From NCBI RefSeq assembly GCF_000688295.1, contig NZ_JHZF01000011.1:248001-312000 (forward strand): a stretch of 64,000 nt of DNA, read 5' to 3'. A program made the translations under genes and the position numbers. The notes beneath the pieces are model-generated. The model was not told the origin of the DNA, did no database searches, and was given only the letters and a program-made list of their open reading frames with translations. Within the stretch, counting starts at the first letter, position 1, and every line of letters begins with the position of its first letter. This document shows, one piece after another, positions 16,336-24,791 of the stretch. The DNA comes from Pseudooceanicola nanhaiensis DSM 18065 (GTDB lineage Bacteria > Pseudomonadota > Alphaproteobacteria > Rhodobacterales > Rhodobacteraceae).

Positions 16336-16416
16336 GCGTTACCCTACCCGAGTTCAAAGTCCTACGCGTAATCGGGTCGGTTGATAACCACGCGTATTGG
16401 CAAAAGTGAGGCCGCC

Positions 16417-17166
16417 TCAGGGCGATTGTTGCCCGGATGTGTCCGCGCGGTAGCGATCGACCTCGGCCATGAGCGCGCTGAGCTCGGGATCCTCGATCCG
16501 CAGCGCCGTGAAATGGTCGAGCATGTTCTTGAGGTAATCGTAGCTCGTGCCCCGGAGGCCCTCTCCGGTGGCGGCGGCGCGGACGATCTCGGCGCGCGTC
16601 AGGTCGAGCCGGATCATCTCGGCCGTGGGGTCGGCCACGAAGCCCAGCACCTCGATCTCGCCCGCCGCGGTGCGGGCGGGCAGGAAGGCGGGGATGTAGC
16701 AATGCGAGATCATCTCGCGCCGCCAGAGGATCTCGGTCTCCCGGTCGACCGTCCCGGCGGGGATGCGGAAGGCCACGCCCTCGCAGCTGCCGCCCGGGAC
16801 GAGCCCCGCCATCACGCCGGGCGCGCCGGGGCTGCCGCGCGCACCGAAGGTGTCGTAGAGCACCATGCCCCGGCTGTGCCCGATCACCGTCGCGCGCCGC
16901 ACCTCGTCAAACAGCAGCGCCGGATCCCACATCAGCGAGCCATAGGCGAAGACCCAGAGGTCGCGGTCCATCCGCCCCGCGAGCGCCGCATGCCGGTTCG
17001 CCTCGCGCGTGGCATCCGTATAGCGCCAGTCGGCGGGCCGCCCCATCTCGCGCATCCGCGCGTCCACGTCCTCGGGCATGAAGTCGCGGAAGAACGAGGT
17101 CTCGGGGTCCTGGATCATCCCGGCAAGGCCGGGATGGTGGCGGAAGGCGTCGGGGGGAAGGGGCAT
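16417..17166 (-). CDS. chaC: ChaC-type gamma-glutamylcyclotransferase
   Basis: A 249-residue enzyme of the ChaC family, which cleaves glutathione to 5-oxoproline and Cys-Gly. The substrate-binding YGSL motif is at about residues 75-78 (VFAYGSLMWDP), with the family's SCEGVAFRI and GTSYDYLKNM segments downstream. The ATG at 17166 is chosen because an AGGTG element lies just upstream and the longer frame has unrelated Arg/Pro-rich sequence. It is divergent from ribE, with a 230-base gap in which no FMN riboswitch core was recognised. Confidence 0.82.
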   Translation of the reverse strand: MPLPPDAFRHHPGLAGMIQDPETSFFRDFMPEDVDARMREMGRPADWRYTDATREANRHAALAGRMDRDLWVFAYGSLMWDPALLFDEVRRATVIGHSRGMVLYDTFGARGSPGAPGVMAGLVPGGSCEGVAFRIPAGTVDRETEILWRREMISHCYIPAFLPARTAAGEIEVLGFVADPTAEMIRLDLTRAEIVRAAATGEGLRGTSYDYLKNMLDHFTALRIEDPELSALMAEVDRYRADTSGQQSP

Positions 17167-17396
17167 GGTCACCTGCGGCGGAGTCGGAAGGGCAGGTTGG
17201 CGGGTCGCGCGGGGAAAGGAAAGGTGTGATGGGCCGGCGCATGTCCGGCTTGCGCCTCTGGAAACGGCGGATGGCGCATGCAGGCGCGCACCCGGTGGAA
17301 GTGGGCGGCCGGGGAGGGGGAGATTGACGCCGCTCCCTTGCCACGCCCGCGCCGCCCGTTTACCTCGGTCCCGAGACCCCAAGGAGCCCGCGTCCC

Positions 17397-17993
17397 ATGT
17401 TCACAGGCATCGTCACCGATATCGGCACCATCCGCGAGGTGGAGAAACGCGGCGATCTGCGCGCCCGCATCGCCACCAGCTACGACACCGACGGGATCGA
17501 GATCGGCGCCTCGATCGCCTGCGACGGTGTCTGCCTGACCGTCATCGAGACCGGGCCCGACTGGTTCGACGTGGAGATCAGCGCCGAGACCGTCGAGAAG
17601 ACGACCGTGGGCCACAACGGCTGGCCCGAGGGGCACCGGATCAACCTCGAACGCGCGCTGAAGGTGGGCGACGAGCTGGGCGGGCACATCGTCTCGGGCC
17701 ACGTCGACGGCGTGGCCGAGGTGATCTCGATGGTGGACGAGGGCGACAGCACCCGGCTGACCTTCCGCGCGCCGCAGGCGCTCGCGAAGTTCATCGCGCC
17801 GAAGGGCTCGGTCGCGCTGAACGGCACCTCGCTGACGGTCAACGACGTCTCCGGGGCCGAGTTCGGCGTGAACCTGATCCCGCACACCAAGACGGTGACC
17901 ACCTGGGGCGACGTGAAGCAGGGCGACGCGGTGAACCTCGAGGTCGACACGATGGCCCGCTACGTCGCCCGCCTGCGCGAGGTCGAAGGCTGA
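17397..17993 (+). CDS. ribE: Riboflavin synthase alpha subunit
   Basis: A 198-residue enzyme joining two molecules of 6,7-dimethyl-8-ribityllumazine to give riboflavin. The two lumazine-binding barrels are visible as repeated MFTGIV.../GHIVSGHVDG starts and paired GDGVCLTV-like / LNGTSLTVND strands. The length is normal for the family. It heads a plus-strand run with an unknown gene, ribB(A), ribH and nusB, the usual alphaproteobacterial order minus ribD and nrdR, which are absent here. Confidence 0.95.
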   Translation: MFTGIVTDIGTIREVEKRGDLRARIATSYDTDGIEIGASIACDGVCLTVIETGPDWFDVEISAETVEKTTVGHNGWPEGHRINLERALKVGDELGGHIVSGHVDGVAEVISMVDEGDSTRLTFRAPQALAKFIAPKGSVALNGTSLTVNDVSGAEFGVNLIPHTKTVTTWGDVKQGDAVNLEVDTMARYVARLREVEG

Positions 17994-17998
17994 ACGCC

Positions 17999-18559
17999 AT
18001 GGCCGATCCGCTGCCCGGCATCGGCCACAACAACGGCCCCAGCATGGACGAGGGCCGCGCCTGGCGGGTGCATGCCTGGACCCGCGCGAAGGCGCAGGCG
18101 CAGGAGAAACTGCCGGTGGAGATCGTGCGCCTGCGCCTGCGCCGCGCGGCCGAGCTGGGCATGTCCTACCGCGCCTATGCCGCGATCCGCGCCAGCGCGG
18201 GCCGGGATCCGGCGGCGCTGGTCTTCTCGTCCAACGCGCTCGGCCTGCATGTCGGTTCCAGCCTCCGCCCCGAGGTCCACGACCGGATCGCCGGTCTGCG
18301 TGCCTGCCTGCGGATCGGCCTGCTGACCGCGCCGCTCGATCCGGTGGCGCTGACGGAGGCGCTGCCGCTCGACCGGCTCTACCGCGCGCCCGGCCCCCAT
18401 GCCCGCTGGCCCGTCCTGCGCGAGACGATGGCGCGGGTGCAGGAGGGCCGGCCCGCCGCCGCCTTCGTGCTCGTCGGCGCGGCCCCCGGAGAGGCCGAAT
18501 GGGCCGCGGCCGGCAAGCTCGGCGCCTACCTGCCCGCCGAGGCCTATTTCACCGCCTGA
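17999..18559 (+). CDS. Hypothetical protein with GIGHNNGP N-terminus, inside the rib operon
   Basis: A 186-residue protein starting MADPLPGIGHNNGP, a motif I associate with alphaproteobacterial proteins of unknown function. Residues about 25-65 form a basic, helix-rich region (RAKAQAQEKLPVEIVRLRLRRAAELGMSYRAYAAI); the rest is Ala/Leu/Arg-rich with no membrane segment or signal peptide. It begins five bases after the ribE stop and is therefore very likely co-expressed with riboflavin genes. The arrangement of short helices could be DNA-binding, but nothing conclusive is visible. Function unknown. Confidence 0.75.
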   Translation: MADPLPGIGHNNGPSMDEGRAWRVHAWTRAKAQAQEKLPVEIVRLRLRRAAELGMSYRAYAAIRASAGRDPAALVFSSNALGLHVGSSLRPEVHDRIAGLRACLRIGLLTAPLDPVALTEALPLDRLYRAPGPHARWPVLRETMARVQEGRPAAAFVLVGAAPGEAEWAAAGKLGAYLPAEAYFTA

Positions 18560-18667
18560 TGGCCTGCACCCGCGCACAGGCTCTCCGCCACGTGAATTCG
18601 CCGCGTAAGACTGGCAAATCTTCGCCCGTTGGATTATCTCGCCCCCAGCATTGACGAGGAGTGTCCC

Positions 18668-19804
18668 ATGCCGGAATCCGCCACCTATGAAACTCCGGGC
18701 CCCGTCGAGGAGAACTGGCGCGACGCGATCTCCTCGGTCGAGGAGATCATCGACGACGCGCGCAACGGGCGCATGTTCATCCTGGTCGACCACGAGGACC
18801 GCGAGAACGAGGGCGACCTCGTCATCCCGGCGCAGATGTGCACGCCCGACGCGATCAACTTCATGGCCAAGCACGGCCGCGGGCTGATCTGCCTCTCGAT
18901 GACCGGCGAACGTGTCGACCAGCTGGGCCTGCCGCTGATGGCCTCGCAGAACTCCTCGCGTCACGAGACCGCCTTCACCGTCTCGATCGAGGCGCGCGAG
19001 GGCGTCTCCACCGGCATCTCCGCCCATGACCGCGCCCATACCGTCGCCGTCGCCATCGACGCCGCCAAGGGCGCGCAGGACATCGCGACGCCGGGCCACG
19101 TCTTCCCGCTCCGCGCCCGCGAGGGCGGCGTGCTGGTGCGCGCGGGCCATACCGAGGCGGCCGTCGACATCTCGCGGCTGGCCGGGCTGAACCCGTCGGG
19201 CGTGATCTGCGAGATCATGAACGAGGACGGCACCATGTCCCGGCTGCCCGAGCTCGTCGCCTTCGCGCAGCGGCACGGGATCAAGATCGGCACGATCTCG
19301 GACCTGATCGCCTACCGCCGCCGGCACGACAACCTCGTCCGGGTGCGCAGCGAAAGCACCGTCACCTCGGAATTCGGCGGCGAGTGGACGCTGCGGATCT
19401 ACACCGACTCGACGCAGGGCGCGGAGCACATCGCGCTCATCAAGGGCGAGGTCGAGGGCGACGACCCGGTGCTGGTGCGGATGCACGCGCTTGATCCGCT
19501 CAAGGATGTCGCGGGGCTGGGCGGGCCCGGCCGGGCGCATGAATTCGCGGATGCGATGAACGTCATCGCGCGCGAGGGCCGCGGCGTCGTCGTGCTGCTG
19601 CGCGACACGCACATGCGTCTCGCCACCGGGGGCGAGGTCAGCCCGCAGGTGCTCAAGCAATACGGTCTCGGGGCGCAGATCCTGTCGTCCCTCGGCATCC
19701 ACAAGATGGAGCTGCTGACCAATTCGCCCAAGCCCGCGGTCGTTGGGCTCGAGGCCTACGGGCTGGAAATCACCGGCACCCGCCGGATCGAGGGAGACGC
19801 CTGA
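18668..19804 (+). CDS. ribB: 3,4-dihydroxy-2-butanone 4-phosphate synthase with degenerate GTP cyclohydrolase II-like domain
   Basis: A 378-residue two-domain protein. The N-terminal domain (about 15-220) has the RibB signatures [10 protein letters not shown] (41-50) and [11 protein letters not shown], and should make 3,4-dihydroxy-2-butanone 4-phosphate from ribulose 5-phosphate. The C-terminal domain resembles RibA, but the region that normally carries the zinc-binding cysteines has none (it reads [14 protein letters not shown]...), so GTP cyclohydrolase activity is unlikely. This matches the RibBX-type variant described in proteobacteria. The ATG at 18668 has GAGGAG upstream. Its stop overlaps the ribH start (TGATG). 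Confidence 0.9.
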   Translation: MPESATYETPGPVEENWRDAISSVEEIIDDARNGRMFILVDHEDRENEGDLVIPAQMCTPDAINFMAKHGRGLICLSMTGERVDQLGLPLMASQNSSRHETAFTVSIEAREGVSTGISAHDRAHTVAVAIDAAKGAQDIATPGHVFPLRAREGGVLVRAGHTEAAVDISRLAGLNPSGVICEIMNEDGTMSRLPELVAFAQRHGIKIGTISDLIAYRRRHDNLVRVRSESTVTSEFGGEWTLRIYTDSTQGAEHIALIKGEVEGDDPVLVRMHALDPLKDVAGLGGPGRAHEFADAMNVIAREGRGVVVLLRDTHMRLATGGEVSPQVLKQYGLGAQILSSLGIHKMELLTNSPKPAVVGLEAYGLEITGTRRIEGDA

Positions 19805-20358
19805 TGGCCGGTTCGGAAACCCACTACACCCTGCCGCGCGGCAGCTTCGAGCGGCCCGCCAAGGTGCTGATCGTCGTCGCGCCCTACTACAAGGACATCG
19901 CCGACGAGCTGATCGCCGGCGCCCGCGCCGAGATCGAGGCCTGGGGCGCCACGCACGAGCTGATCGAGGTGCCCGGCGCGCTCGAGGTCCCGACGGCCAT
20001 CGGCATGGCGGCGCGGATGTCGAATTTCGACGCCTTCGTCGCGCTCGGCTGCGTGATCCGCGGCGAGACCACCCATTACGAGACCGTCTGCAACGACAGC
20101 TCGCGCGGGCTGATCCTGCTGGGCCTGTCGGGCCACGCGGTCGGCAACGGCATCCTCACGGTCGAGACCCGCGAGCAGGCGCTGGCCCGGGCCCGCGTGG
20201 CCGAACAGAACAAGGGCGGCGGTGCCGCCGCGGCGGCCTTGCATCTGCTCGCGCTTTCGCGCAAATGGGGCGCTCCGCGCGCCGGGGTGGGATTCCGCCC
20301 CTCCGAACCCATGGGGGAGGACACGGTGATCGCCTCTCTCGACGAGCTCAGGACCTGA
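19804..20358 (+). CDS. ribH: 6,7-dimethyl-8-ribityllumazine synthase
   Basis: A 184-residue lumazine synthase that condenses the RibB product with the ribitylaminouracil intermediate. The core GCVIRGETTHYETVCNDSSRGL contains the catalytic histidine, and VPGALEVPTAI is the substrate-binding turn. The C-terminus is longer than in minimal family members, with about 25 extra residues after LHLLALSRKWG. It overlaps the ribB stop by one base and is followed after five bases by nusB, so the three are translationally linked. Confidence 0.94.
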   Translation: MAGSETHYTLPRGSFERPAKVLIVVAPYYKDIADELIAGARAEIEAWGATHELIEVPGALEVPTAIGMAARMSNFDAFVALGCVIRGETTHYETVCNDSSRGLILLGLSGHAVGNGILTVETREQALARARVAEQNKGGGAAAAALHLLALSRKWGAPRAGVGFRPSEPMGEDTVIASLDELRT

Positions 20359-20363
20359 CGACC

Positions 20364-20846
20364 ATGACCGGTGAAGCCCCTGCCGTTTCCGGCAACCAGA
20401 AGCGCAAGATGCGCAGCGCCGCGCGGCTTTACGCCGTGCAGGCGCTGTTCCAGATGGAGGCCGCGGGGCAGACGGTCGACAAGGTGATCGTGGAATTCGA
20501 AGACCACCGCTTCGGCGCGGTCTACGAGGGCGACGAGATGCAGGAGGGCGACACGTCGCACTTCCGCAAGGTGATGCGCGACGCGGTCAGCTGGCAGGCG
20601 AAGATCGACCAGATGACCGACCGCGCGCTGGTGGCGAAATGGCCGATCGCGCGGATCGACCCGACGCTCCGGGCGCTCTTCCGCGCCGCGGGTGCCGAGT
20701 TTGTCGAGGGCGATGCCCCGCCGCGCGTGGTGATCGTGGAATACGTCGACATCGCCAAGGCCTTCTTCCCGGACGGGAAGGAACCCAAGTTCGTCAACGC
20801 CGTGCTCGATCACATGGCCCGCGAGGCCCGGCCCGAGGCGTTCTGA
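20364..20846 (+). CDS. nusB: Transcription antitermination factor NusB
   Basis: A 160-residue all-helical RNA-binding protein that joins NusE (S10) at boxA to allow rRNA antitermination. Family features are the RSAARLYAVQALFQME start, IDPTLRALFRAAGAEF, VVIVEYVDIAKAFFPDGKEPKFVNAVLDHMARE. The placement right after ribH is widely conserved. It converges on the next minus-strand gene with only two bases between the stop codons. Confidence 0.93.
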   Translation: MTGEAPAVSGNQKRKMRSAARLYAVQALFQMEAAGQTVDKVIVEFEDHRFGAVYEGDEMQEGDTSHFRKVMRDAVSWQAKIDQMTDRALVAKWPIARIDPTLRALFRAAGAEFVEGDAPPRVVIVEYVDIAKAFFPDGKEPKFVNAVLDHMAREARPEAF

Positions 20847-20848
20847 CC

Positions 20849-21211
20849 TCACCGCAGCGTCGCGCGCTCCGGCGTACCGCGGCCGCGCTCCGGCACCACG
20901 ATCATCCGGCTGCCGTCCACCCAGATCTCGTGGCAGTAGGTCCGGGACCGGTCGCCGTCCTTCACCACGTTGAAGCAGTACCACGGTCCGCTCCAGGTCC
21001 AGGCCCCGGTGACCGGCGTGCCGTCTGCCAGCGTGCCTGCGAAGGTCCAGTCCCGCCCGATCCGCAGCGCCGCGCCGGCGGTCACGACCGTCCGGCCCGC
21101 CACGCGCTCCATGTAGTCACGCTCGCTGCGCACCTGGCGGAATTCGCCGGGCGCAGGGGTGGCGGAAACGGCCACGGCAATCGCAACTGTCACCAGGCTT
21201 GCGGATCGCAT
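20849..21211 (-). CDS. Small secreted hypothetical protein
   Basis: A 120-residue protein with an N-terminal signal-like segment (MRSASLVTVAIAVAVSATPAPG, probable cleavage near residue 20). The remaining part is a short beta-rich domain with two Cys (WYCFNV, RTYCHEIW) that could form a disulfide, and repeated GxxxT/W patterns. GAGGGT stands before the ATG. No family is recognised with certainty; it is probably periplasmic. It is tail-to-tail with nusB. Confidence 0.7.
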   Translation of the reverse strand: MRSASLVTVAIAVAVSATPAPGEFRQVRSERDYMERVAGRTVVTAGAALRIGRDWTFAGTLADGTPVTGAWTWSGPWYCFNVVKDGDRSRTYCHEIWVDGSRMIVVPERGRGTPERATLR

Positions 21212-21626
21212 GGGACCCTCCGCAAATCGAGGACAATCTGGAGGCCGAGCCTATCACGGTTTCGTCGGATGCGACGATCCCCGGGCCGGTCGCGGCGGCG
21301 CGCGTTGCGAAAATGCCCCAAGGGCAGGAGCGGCTCGGGCCCGCGCCACTGTTGCCACGGCGGACCCCGTGCAGCGGCTGTCGGCGGCCAGCGTCAGAGG
21401 GATCCTCCGGCGGTGTGCCGGGATCCGGAATTGACCTGTTCTTAAGGCTCTTCACCGATCCTGCGACTGCATCCGGATGCGCCGGAGATCGCCAGGTCCA
21501 TGAAGATGCCGGTCGGCGGATCGCCGCCCGCGGGGGGGCGTCGCCGGGGGGCGCGACACCGGGTCCACTGGTCATCTGCCAGGATCGGCATATCCTGTCA
21601 TCCGACACACGGCAAAGGAGGGCCCC
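21212..21626. other. 415-base gap without a convincing gene
   Basis: Lies between two divergently read small genes. Open frames here lack family resemblance or a ribosome-binding site. A perfect CAGGAT-N6-ATCCTG inverted repeat is at 21580-21597, about 30 bases before the next ATG, and may be an operator; nothing else stands out. Confidence 0.4.
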
Positions 21627-21941
21627 ATGCCCAAGCTCGTCCGTCTCTACATCAACAGCGTCGCCATCGGATTCGCGGTGGCTGCCCTCTTCGCGGCAGC
21701 CCTCGTCGGTTTCGACGTCGGCGGTCTCGGCCATCTCGTGCAGGGGGAAAGCGGCTTGCTCGCGCTCTTCCTGCTGTGGTTCTTCAACGGGATCGTCTTC
21801 TCGGGCGCGCAGTTCGCCTTCGCCATCATGAGCATGGCCGAACGTCCCGAGCCGCCCCGCCGCGGCCGCGCCATCCGTATCACCGGAGAGCGGGCCCGCA
21901 TCCGCGTCGCGGCAAAGGCGCCGACCACCCGCCGCCGCTGA
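21627..21941 (+). CDS. Small two-helix membrane protein
   Basis: A 104-residue protein with two membrane segments (about 9-31 and 43-66), separated by a short polar loop, and a very basic Arg-rich cytoplasmic tail from residue 72. A strong site AAAGGAGG precedes the ATG by seven bases. It is isolated between long gaps. I do not recognise the family; the topology suggests both ends inside the cell. Confidence 0.7.
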   Translation: MPKLVRLYINSVAIGFAVAALFAAALVGFDVGGLGHLVQGESGLLALFLLWFFNGIVFSGAQFAFAIMSMAERPEPPRRGRAIRITGERARIRVAAKAPTTRRR

Positions 21942-22158
21942 CGGCCGCGGACGGAAGCCCGGAGACCGCGGCCCCGGCTGCGGGTCCGGCTCCCGTAGCT
22001 GTGGATCATCCCGGGCGACCGCGGCGCGGATTCGTTTTGAGAGCCTGCCGTACGCGCAGCCTGCGTCGCACCGGCGTCAGAGCGTGTGTGCGAAATCCCA
22101 CCCCACGCACGTCGCGTGCCCGGATCCGTTCCGGACACGGCCAAGCCTGAGCTGGGAA

Positions 22159-22330
22159 GGGAAAGCGGCGGAACCACCACAACCGTTGGTTAGTGCATTC
22201 CCGAGGACCTGTATATACAGGTGGGCGCCAGGTAACCGGACCAGGGCCCGGACAGAGCCAGCTCCCTCGGATTTGCTTAAGGCCACCGGAATGTAACCGT
22301 ACACGGGAAGGGCAGAACCGCCTGAAGCCC
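22159..22330. ncRNA. Candidate structured RNA of unknown class
   Basis: Nothing codes convincingly in 21942-22332, but this stretch folds strikingly on paper. GGG-N5-GGCGG (22159-22171) pairs with CCGCC-N5-CCC (22318-22330). GGTTA (22188-22192) and CATTCC (22196-22201) pair with GGAATG and TAACC (22288-22298). CGAGG (22202-22206) pairs with CCTCG (22265-22269), enclosing the hairpin ACCTGT-N4-ACAGGT (22207-22222) and a second GC-rich arm. An asymmetric 18-base loop lies on the 3' side. The layout recalls a long bubbled hairpin such as 6S RNA, but no class-specific core was recognised and the strand is undecided. Confidence 0.35.
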
Positions 22331-22332
22331 AT

Positions 22333-22631
22333 CTAGGCGCGGCCGGGGGGCTCGGCAAGGGGGGATCGGCCCGGAATTCGCCAGGCTCGGCCGGGCAGCG
22401 ATCCTCCGCCCGGGGCCGGATGGGGCAGGGACCCGCCGAAGAAGACCTCGACCGCCTGCACCCGGCCCGCCGCCACGGGGAAGACCTCGGTGTCGGGGAA
22501 CCGCCCGCCGTCCGATGCGACAGCTTCGCAGATCACGCAGACGCCTTGCCGATAAGCGCCTCCGCGGCGTCGCGGTCCCCGGACGCCACGGCGGCAAGGA
22601 CGCGGGCGACGGTATCGCGCGGGTCGGTCAT
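22333..22631 (-). pseudogene. SnoaL/NTF2-like gene remnant with internal deletion and frameshift
   Basis: An ATG overlapping the upstream stop (ATGA) opens a 32-codon frame whose helix MTDPRDTVARVLAAVAS plus DRDAAEALI looks like the start of SnoaL-like proteins. It stops at once, and a second frame (from about 22536) continues with GGRFPDTEVFPVAAG and AVEVFFGGSLPHPAPGGG, which looks like the end of the same family. The middle half of the domain (about 60-70 codons) is missing and the two parts are in different frames. Reading it as two coupled tiny genes is possible but less likely. Confidence 0.6.
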
Positions 22632-23404
22632 GCGGCGTCCTCGGCGGCGGTGACCAGCCGGAACTTGGTCAGCTCCTCGGGCAGGAGAAGGTAGATCTCG
22701 TCCGGCGGGGTCGCGAGGCCCGGGGCCATCATCATCGGATCGACGCCCATCTCGTCGAGATAGCGCATCACCGCGCCCTGGCCGCGCTGGATGTCCGAGA
22801 CGGCGGTGAAGGCGGGCAGGAGGGTGTTCTCGCCGAAATAGTGCTGGTGCACGCCGATGCGGGCCCCCGCCTCCGCGCGCCGTTCCACGCCGCCCGCGAA
22901 GAGATAGGGGCAGGCCGAGAGGCAGATGTCGGTTCCGCGCATCCGCGTGTCGAGCCCGGTGTCCCTGAGCGCCCGCCCGAGCTCCAGCGCGTCCGAGACC
23001 GAGCCGCCGGGCGAGTTCAGGATCACCTCGGGCAGACGCCCCTCCCATGTGCCGATCCGCTCGGTGAGCAGCTTCTTCAGCCGCGCCCCGTCGCCCGGCG
23101 CGATCGTCCCGGTGAGCAGCAGCGCGCCGCCCTCGGTCTCGAGCGTCAGGCGGTCCGGCATCGGGCCCGAAGGCCGCGTGTCGGGTCCTCCGGGCGCGGG
23201 GCGGGTGGCCGGGAAGCTGCCGGGGTCATAGGTGCGGGTCTGGTCGCCCGGCCGCGCCGGCTGGTCGAAATCGGGCACCGCCGGCCCCCGCGACGGCAGC
23301 GAGAAGTCGCGCCCGAGATCGCCGAAGACCAGCAGCCCGGCGAGGCCCAGCTGGAAGACGAGTATCGCGGTCAGCGCGCGGCGGGTGGTCGGGGTGGCAC
23401 GCAC
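22628..23404 (-). CDS. Periplasmic ClpP-like (crotonase-fold) protein
   Basis: A 258-residue protein with one N-terminal membrane anchor (about 8-28), a Pro-rich linker (about 35-85), and a ClpP-class domain. NSPGG (130-134) begins the core; the candidate nucleophile is Ser163 in DICLSACPYLFAGG, and His186 or His188 lies in VHQHYF. Cys161 and Cys165 flank the serine. This resembles predicted periplasmic ClpP-like proteins of no known substrate. The GTG start is four bases after the stop of the membrane protein gene upstream, so the two are probably one operon. Confidence 0.75.
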   Translation of the reverse strand: MRATPTTRRALTAILVFQLGLAGLLVFGDLGRDFSLPSRGPAVPDFDQPARPGDQTRTYDPGSFPATRPAPGGPDTRPSGPMPDRLTLETEGGALLLTGTIAPGDGARLKKLLTERIGTWEGRLPEVILNSPGGSVSDALELGRALRDTGLDTRMRGTDICLSACPYLFAGGVERRAEAGARIGVHQHYFGENTLLPAFTAVSDIQRGQGAVMRYLDEMGVDPMMMAPGLATPPDEIYLLLPEELTKFRLVTAAEDAA

Positions 23405-23408
23405 CGGA

Positions 23409-24716
23409 TCACGCCTTCCGCGCCGGGGTGGGAACCTCGTGGACCCGCGGGACCTCGTCCGGGGTCGCCGCCGGGGCCGGCGGGCCCTGACGCGCGGGCG
23501 GTTCGGGCGGATCGAGCGTCATGTCCACGGCTCGGGCGGCCTGCAGCGCGGCGCGCATCTCGGCCACGGTCATCCGGTCCTCGATCGGCGTGCCCTCCTT
23601 CGAGGCGCGGATCGCGCCCTGCGTGACGGCGAGGATCAGGACCAGGACGGCCGGAAGAAGGTCGATCGCGATGGCCCCGGCCCAGGAGGGAATGAAATTC
23701 CGGGCGTAGAGGATCACCGCGTCGGCGGCGGAGACGGGGGTGTAGGTCGTCTCGGCCGGGGGCGGCATGGCGATCACCTCGGAGGCCGCGCGGTCGAGCG
23801 TCTCCGCGCGCTGCTGAAGCACCTGCAGCACCGAGTCGATGGTCGCGCCCTGCGCCACGCGGTTGTCCTCGGTCGCGCCGTCGAGTTCGGGCAGGACGAC
23901 GGAGGCCGAGAGATCCTGCGCCGCCCGCTGGACGAGGGGCGCGACGGACAGCTGACGGAGCTGGGTGATGATCCCGGCGAGCCGCACGGCGAGCTCCGAG
24001 AACTCGACCGAACGGCCCTCGACCGGGCCGGGCTCCACCGTCAGGGCCCGCATCCGCGACAAAAGCTCGTTGCCCGTCGTGAAGGCTGCCTCGACCTGTT
24101 CCGACTGCGCCGCGATCTGCTGTTCGAGCGCCGAGAGCTCGGCCGCCTTCTGGCGCAGGACCCGGAACACCGCCCCGCGGCCCGCAAGGCCCGAAAGCGC
24201 GCCCGCGGCTTCCTGCTCCGAGAGATCCTCGAAGCTCTGCCGGGTGCGGGCGACGTCGCGCTCCAGCGCCTGCGCGGTGATGGCGATCTCGTGCGAGCGT
24301 TCGAGCGAGCCCTGGTAGTCCTGCACCGTCTCGGCCATGTGCTGTTCGACCGCCGCCGCGCCCGCCAGCGCCGCCGCGTTCAGCCAGGACGACATGGCGA
24401 CGATGGCCAGACAGCCGAGCCCCATGGCCCCGAAGAGCCCGAAGCGCGCCCGGGTCGTGCGCATCGCGGGCAGCAGCCGCATCATGTAGGACCAGAAGAC
24501 GAAGATGCCGACCGAAACGGCGGTGGAATAGGCGATGGCCGCGAAGCTCTGCATCGCGCCGTCGCCGTCGAGCAGCGTCGAGACCCCCAGATAGGTGTAG
24601 ATGCCCGAGGCCACGGCCAGGACCCCGAGCGCGGTGCCGGTGAAGGTGTCGAGATGGCCGAGGTGCCCCTCGAGCTCGCGCGCCTCGTTGGCGCGGCTGT
24701 TGGTCCGGTCAGTCAT
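23409..24716 (-). CDS. Four-helix membrane protein with long periplasmic coiled coil
   Basis: A 435-residue protein. Three membrane segments (about 25-45, 58-78, 92-116) precede a largely alpha-helical, charged region (about 120-315) with heptad-like character, and a fourth segment (about 343-366) leads to a Pro-rich cytoplasmic tail. No enzyme motif is seen. The start at MTDRTNS is preferred over a GTG nine codons earlier. It is immediately upstream of the ClpP-like gene, suggesting a membrane platform or regulator for it. The family is not recognised by name. Confidence 0.72.
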   Translation of the reverse strand: MTDRTNSRANEARELEGHLGHLDTFTGTALGVLAVASGIYTYLGVSTLLDGDGAMQSFAAIAYSTAVSVGIFVFWSYMMRLLPAMRTTRARFGLFGAMGLGCLAIVAMSSWLNAAALAGAAAVEQHMAETVQDYQGSLERSHEIAITAQALERDVARTRQSFEDLSEQEAAGALSGLAGRGAVFRVLRQKAAELSALEQQIAAQSEQVEAAFTTGNELLSRMRALTVEPGPVEGRSVEFSELAVRLAGIITQLRQLSVAPLVQRAAQDLSASVVLPELDGATEDNRVAQGATIDSVLQVLQQRAETLDRAASEVIAMPPPAETTYTPVSAADAVILYARNFIPSWAGAIAIDLLPAVLVLILAVTQGAIRASKEGTPIEDRMTVAEMRAALQAARAVDMTLDPPEPPARQGPPAPAATPDEVPRVHEVPTPARKA

Positions 24717-24791
24717 CTGGCCCCCCGCCGTGTGAACAAGCACTTAACATAGGGCGGCGAGGCGGCTTTGGCCAAATCACGGTGCCGCGGG

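Noticed and set aside
16364..16395. Two ACGCGT hexamers 26 bases apart upstream of kpsS
   Set aside because: Short palindromes of this composition are expected by chance in GC-rich DNA; no further symmetry supports an operator.
17167..17396. FMN riboswitch upstream of ribE
   Set aside because: The conserved RFN core sequences were looked for and not found; the gap only shows ordinary GC-rich sequence.
22159..22330. Signal recognition particle RNA
   Set aside because: CCAGG...AGCCAGC looks a little like the SRP domain IV loop, but the near-universal GTCAGG and AAGCAGC parts are not matched.
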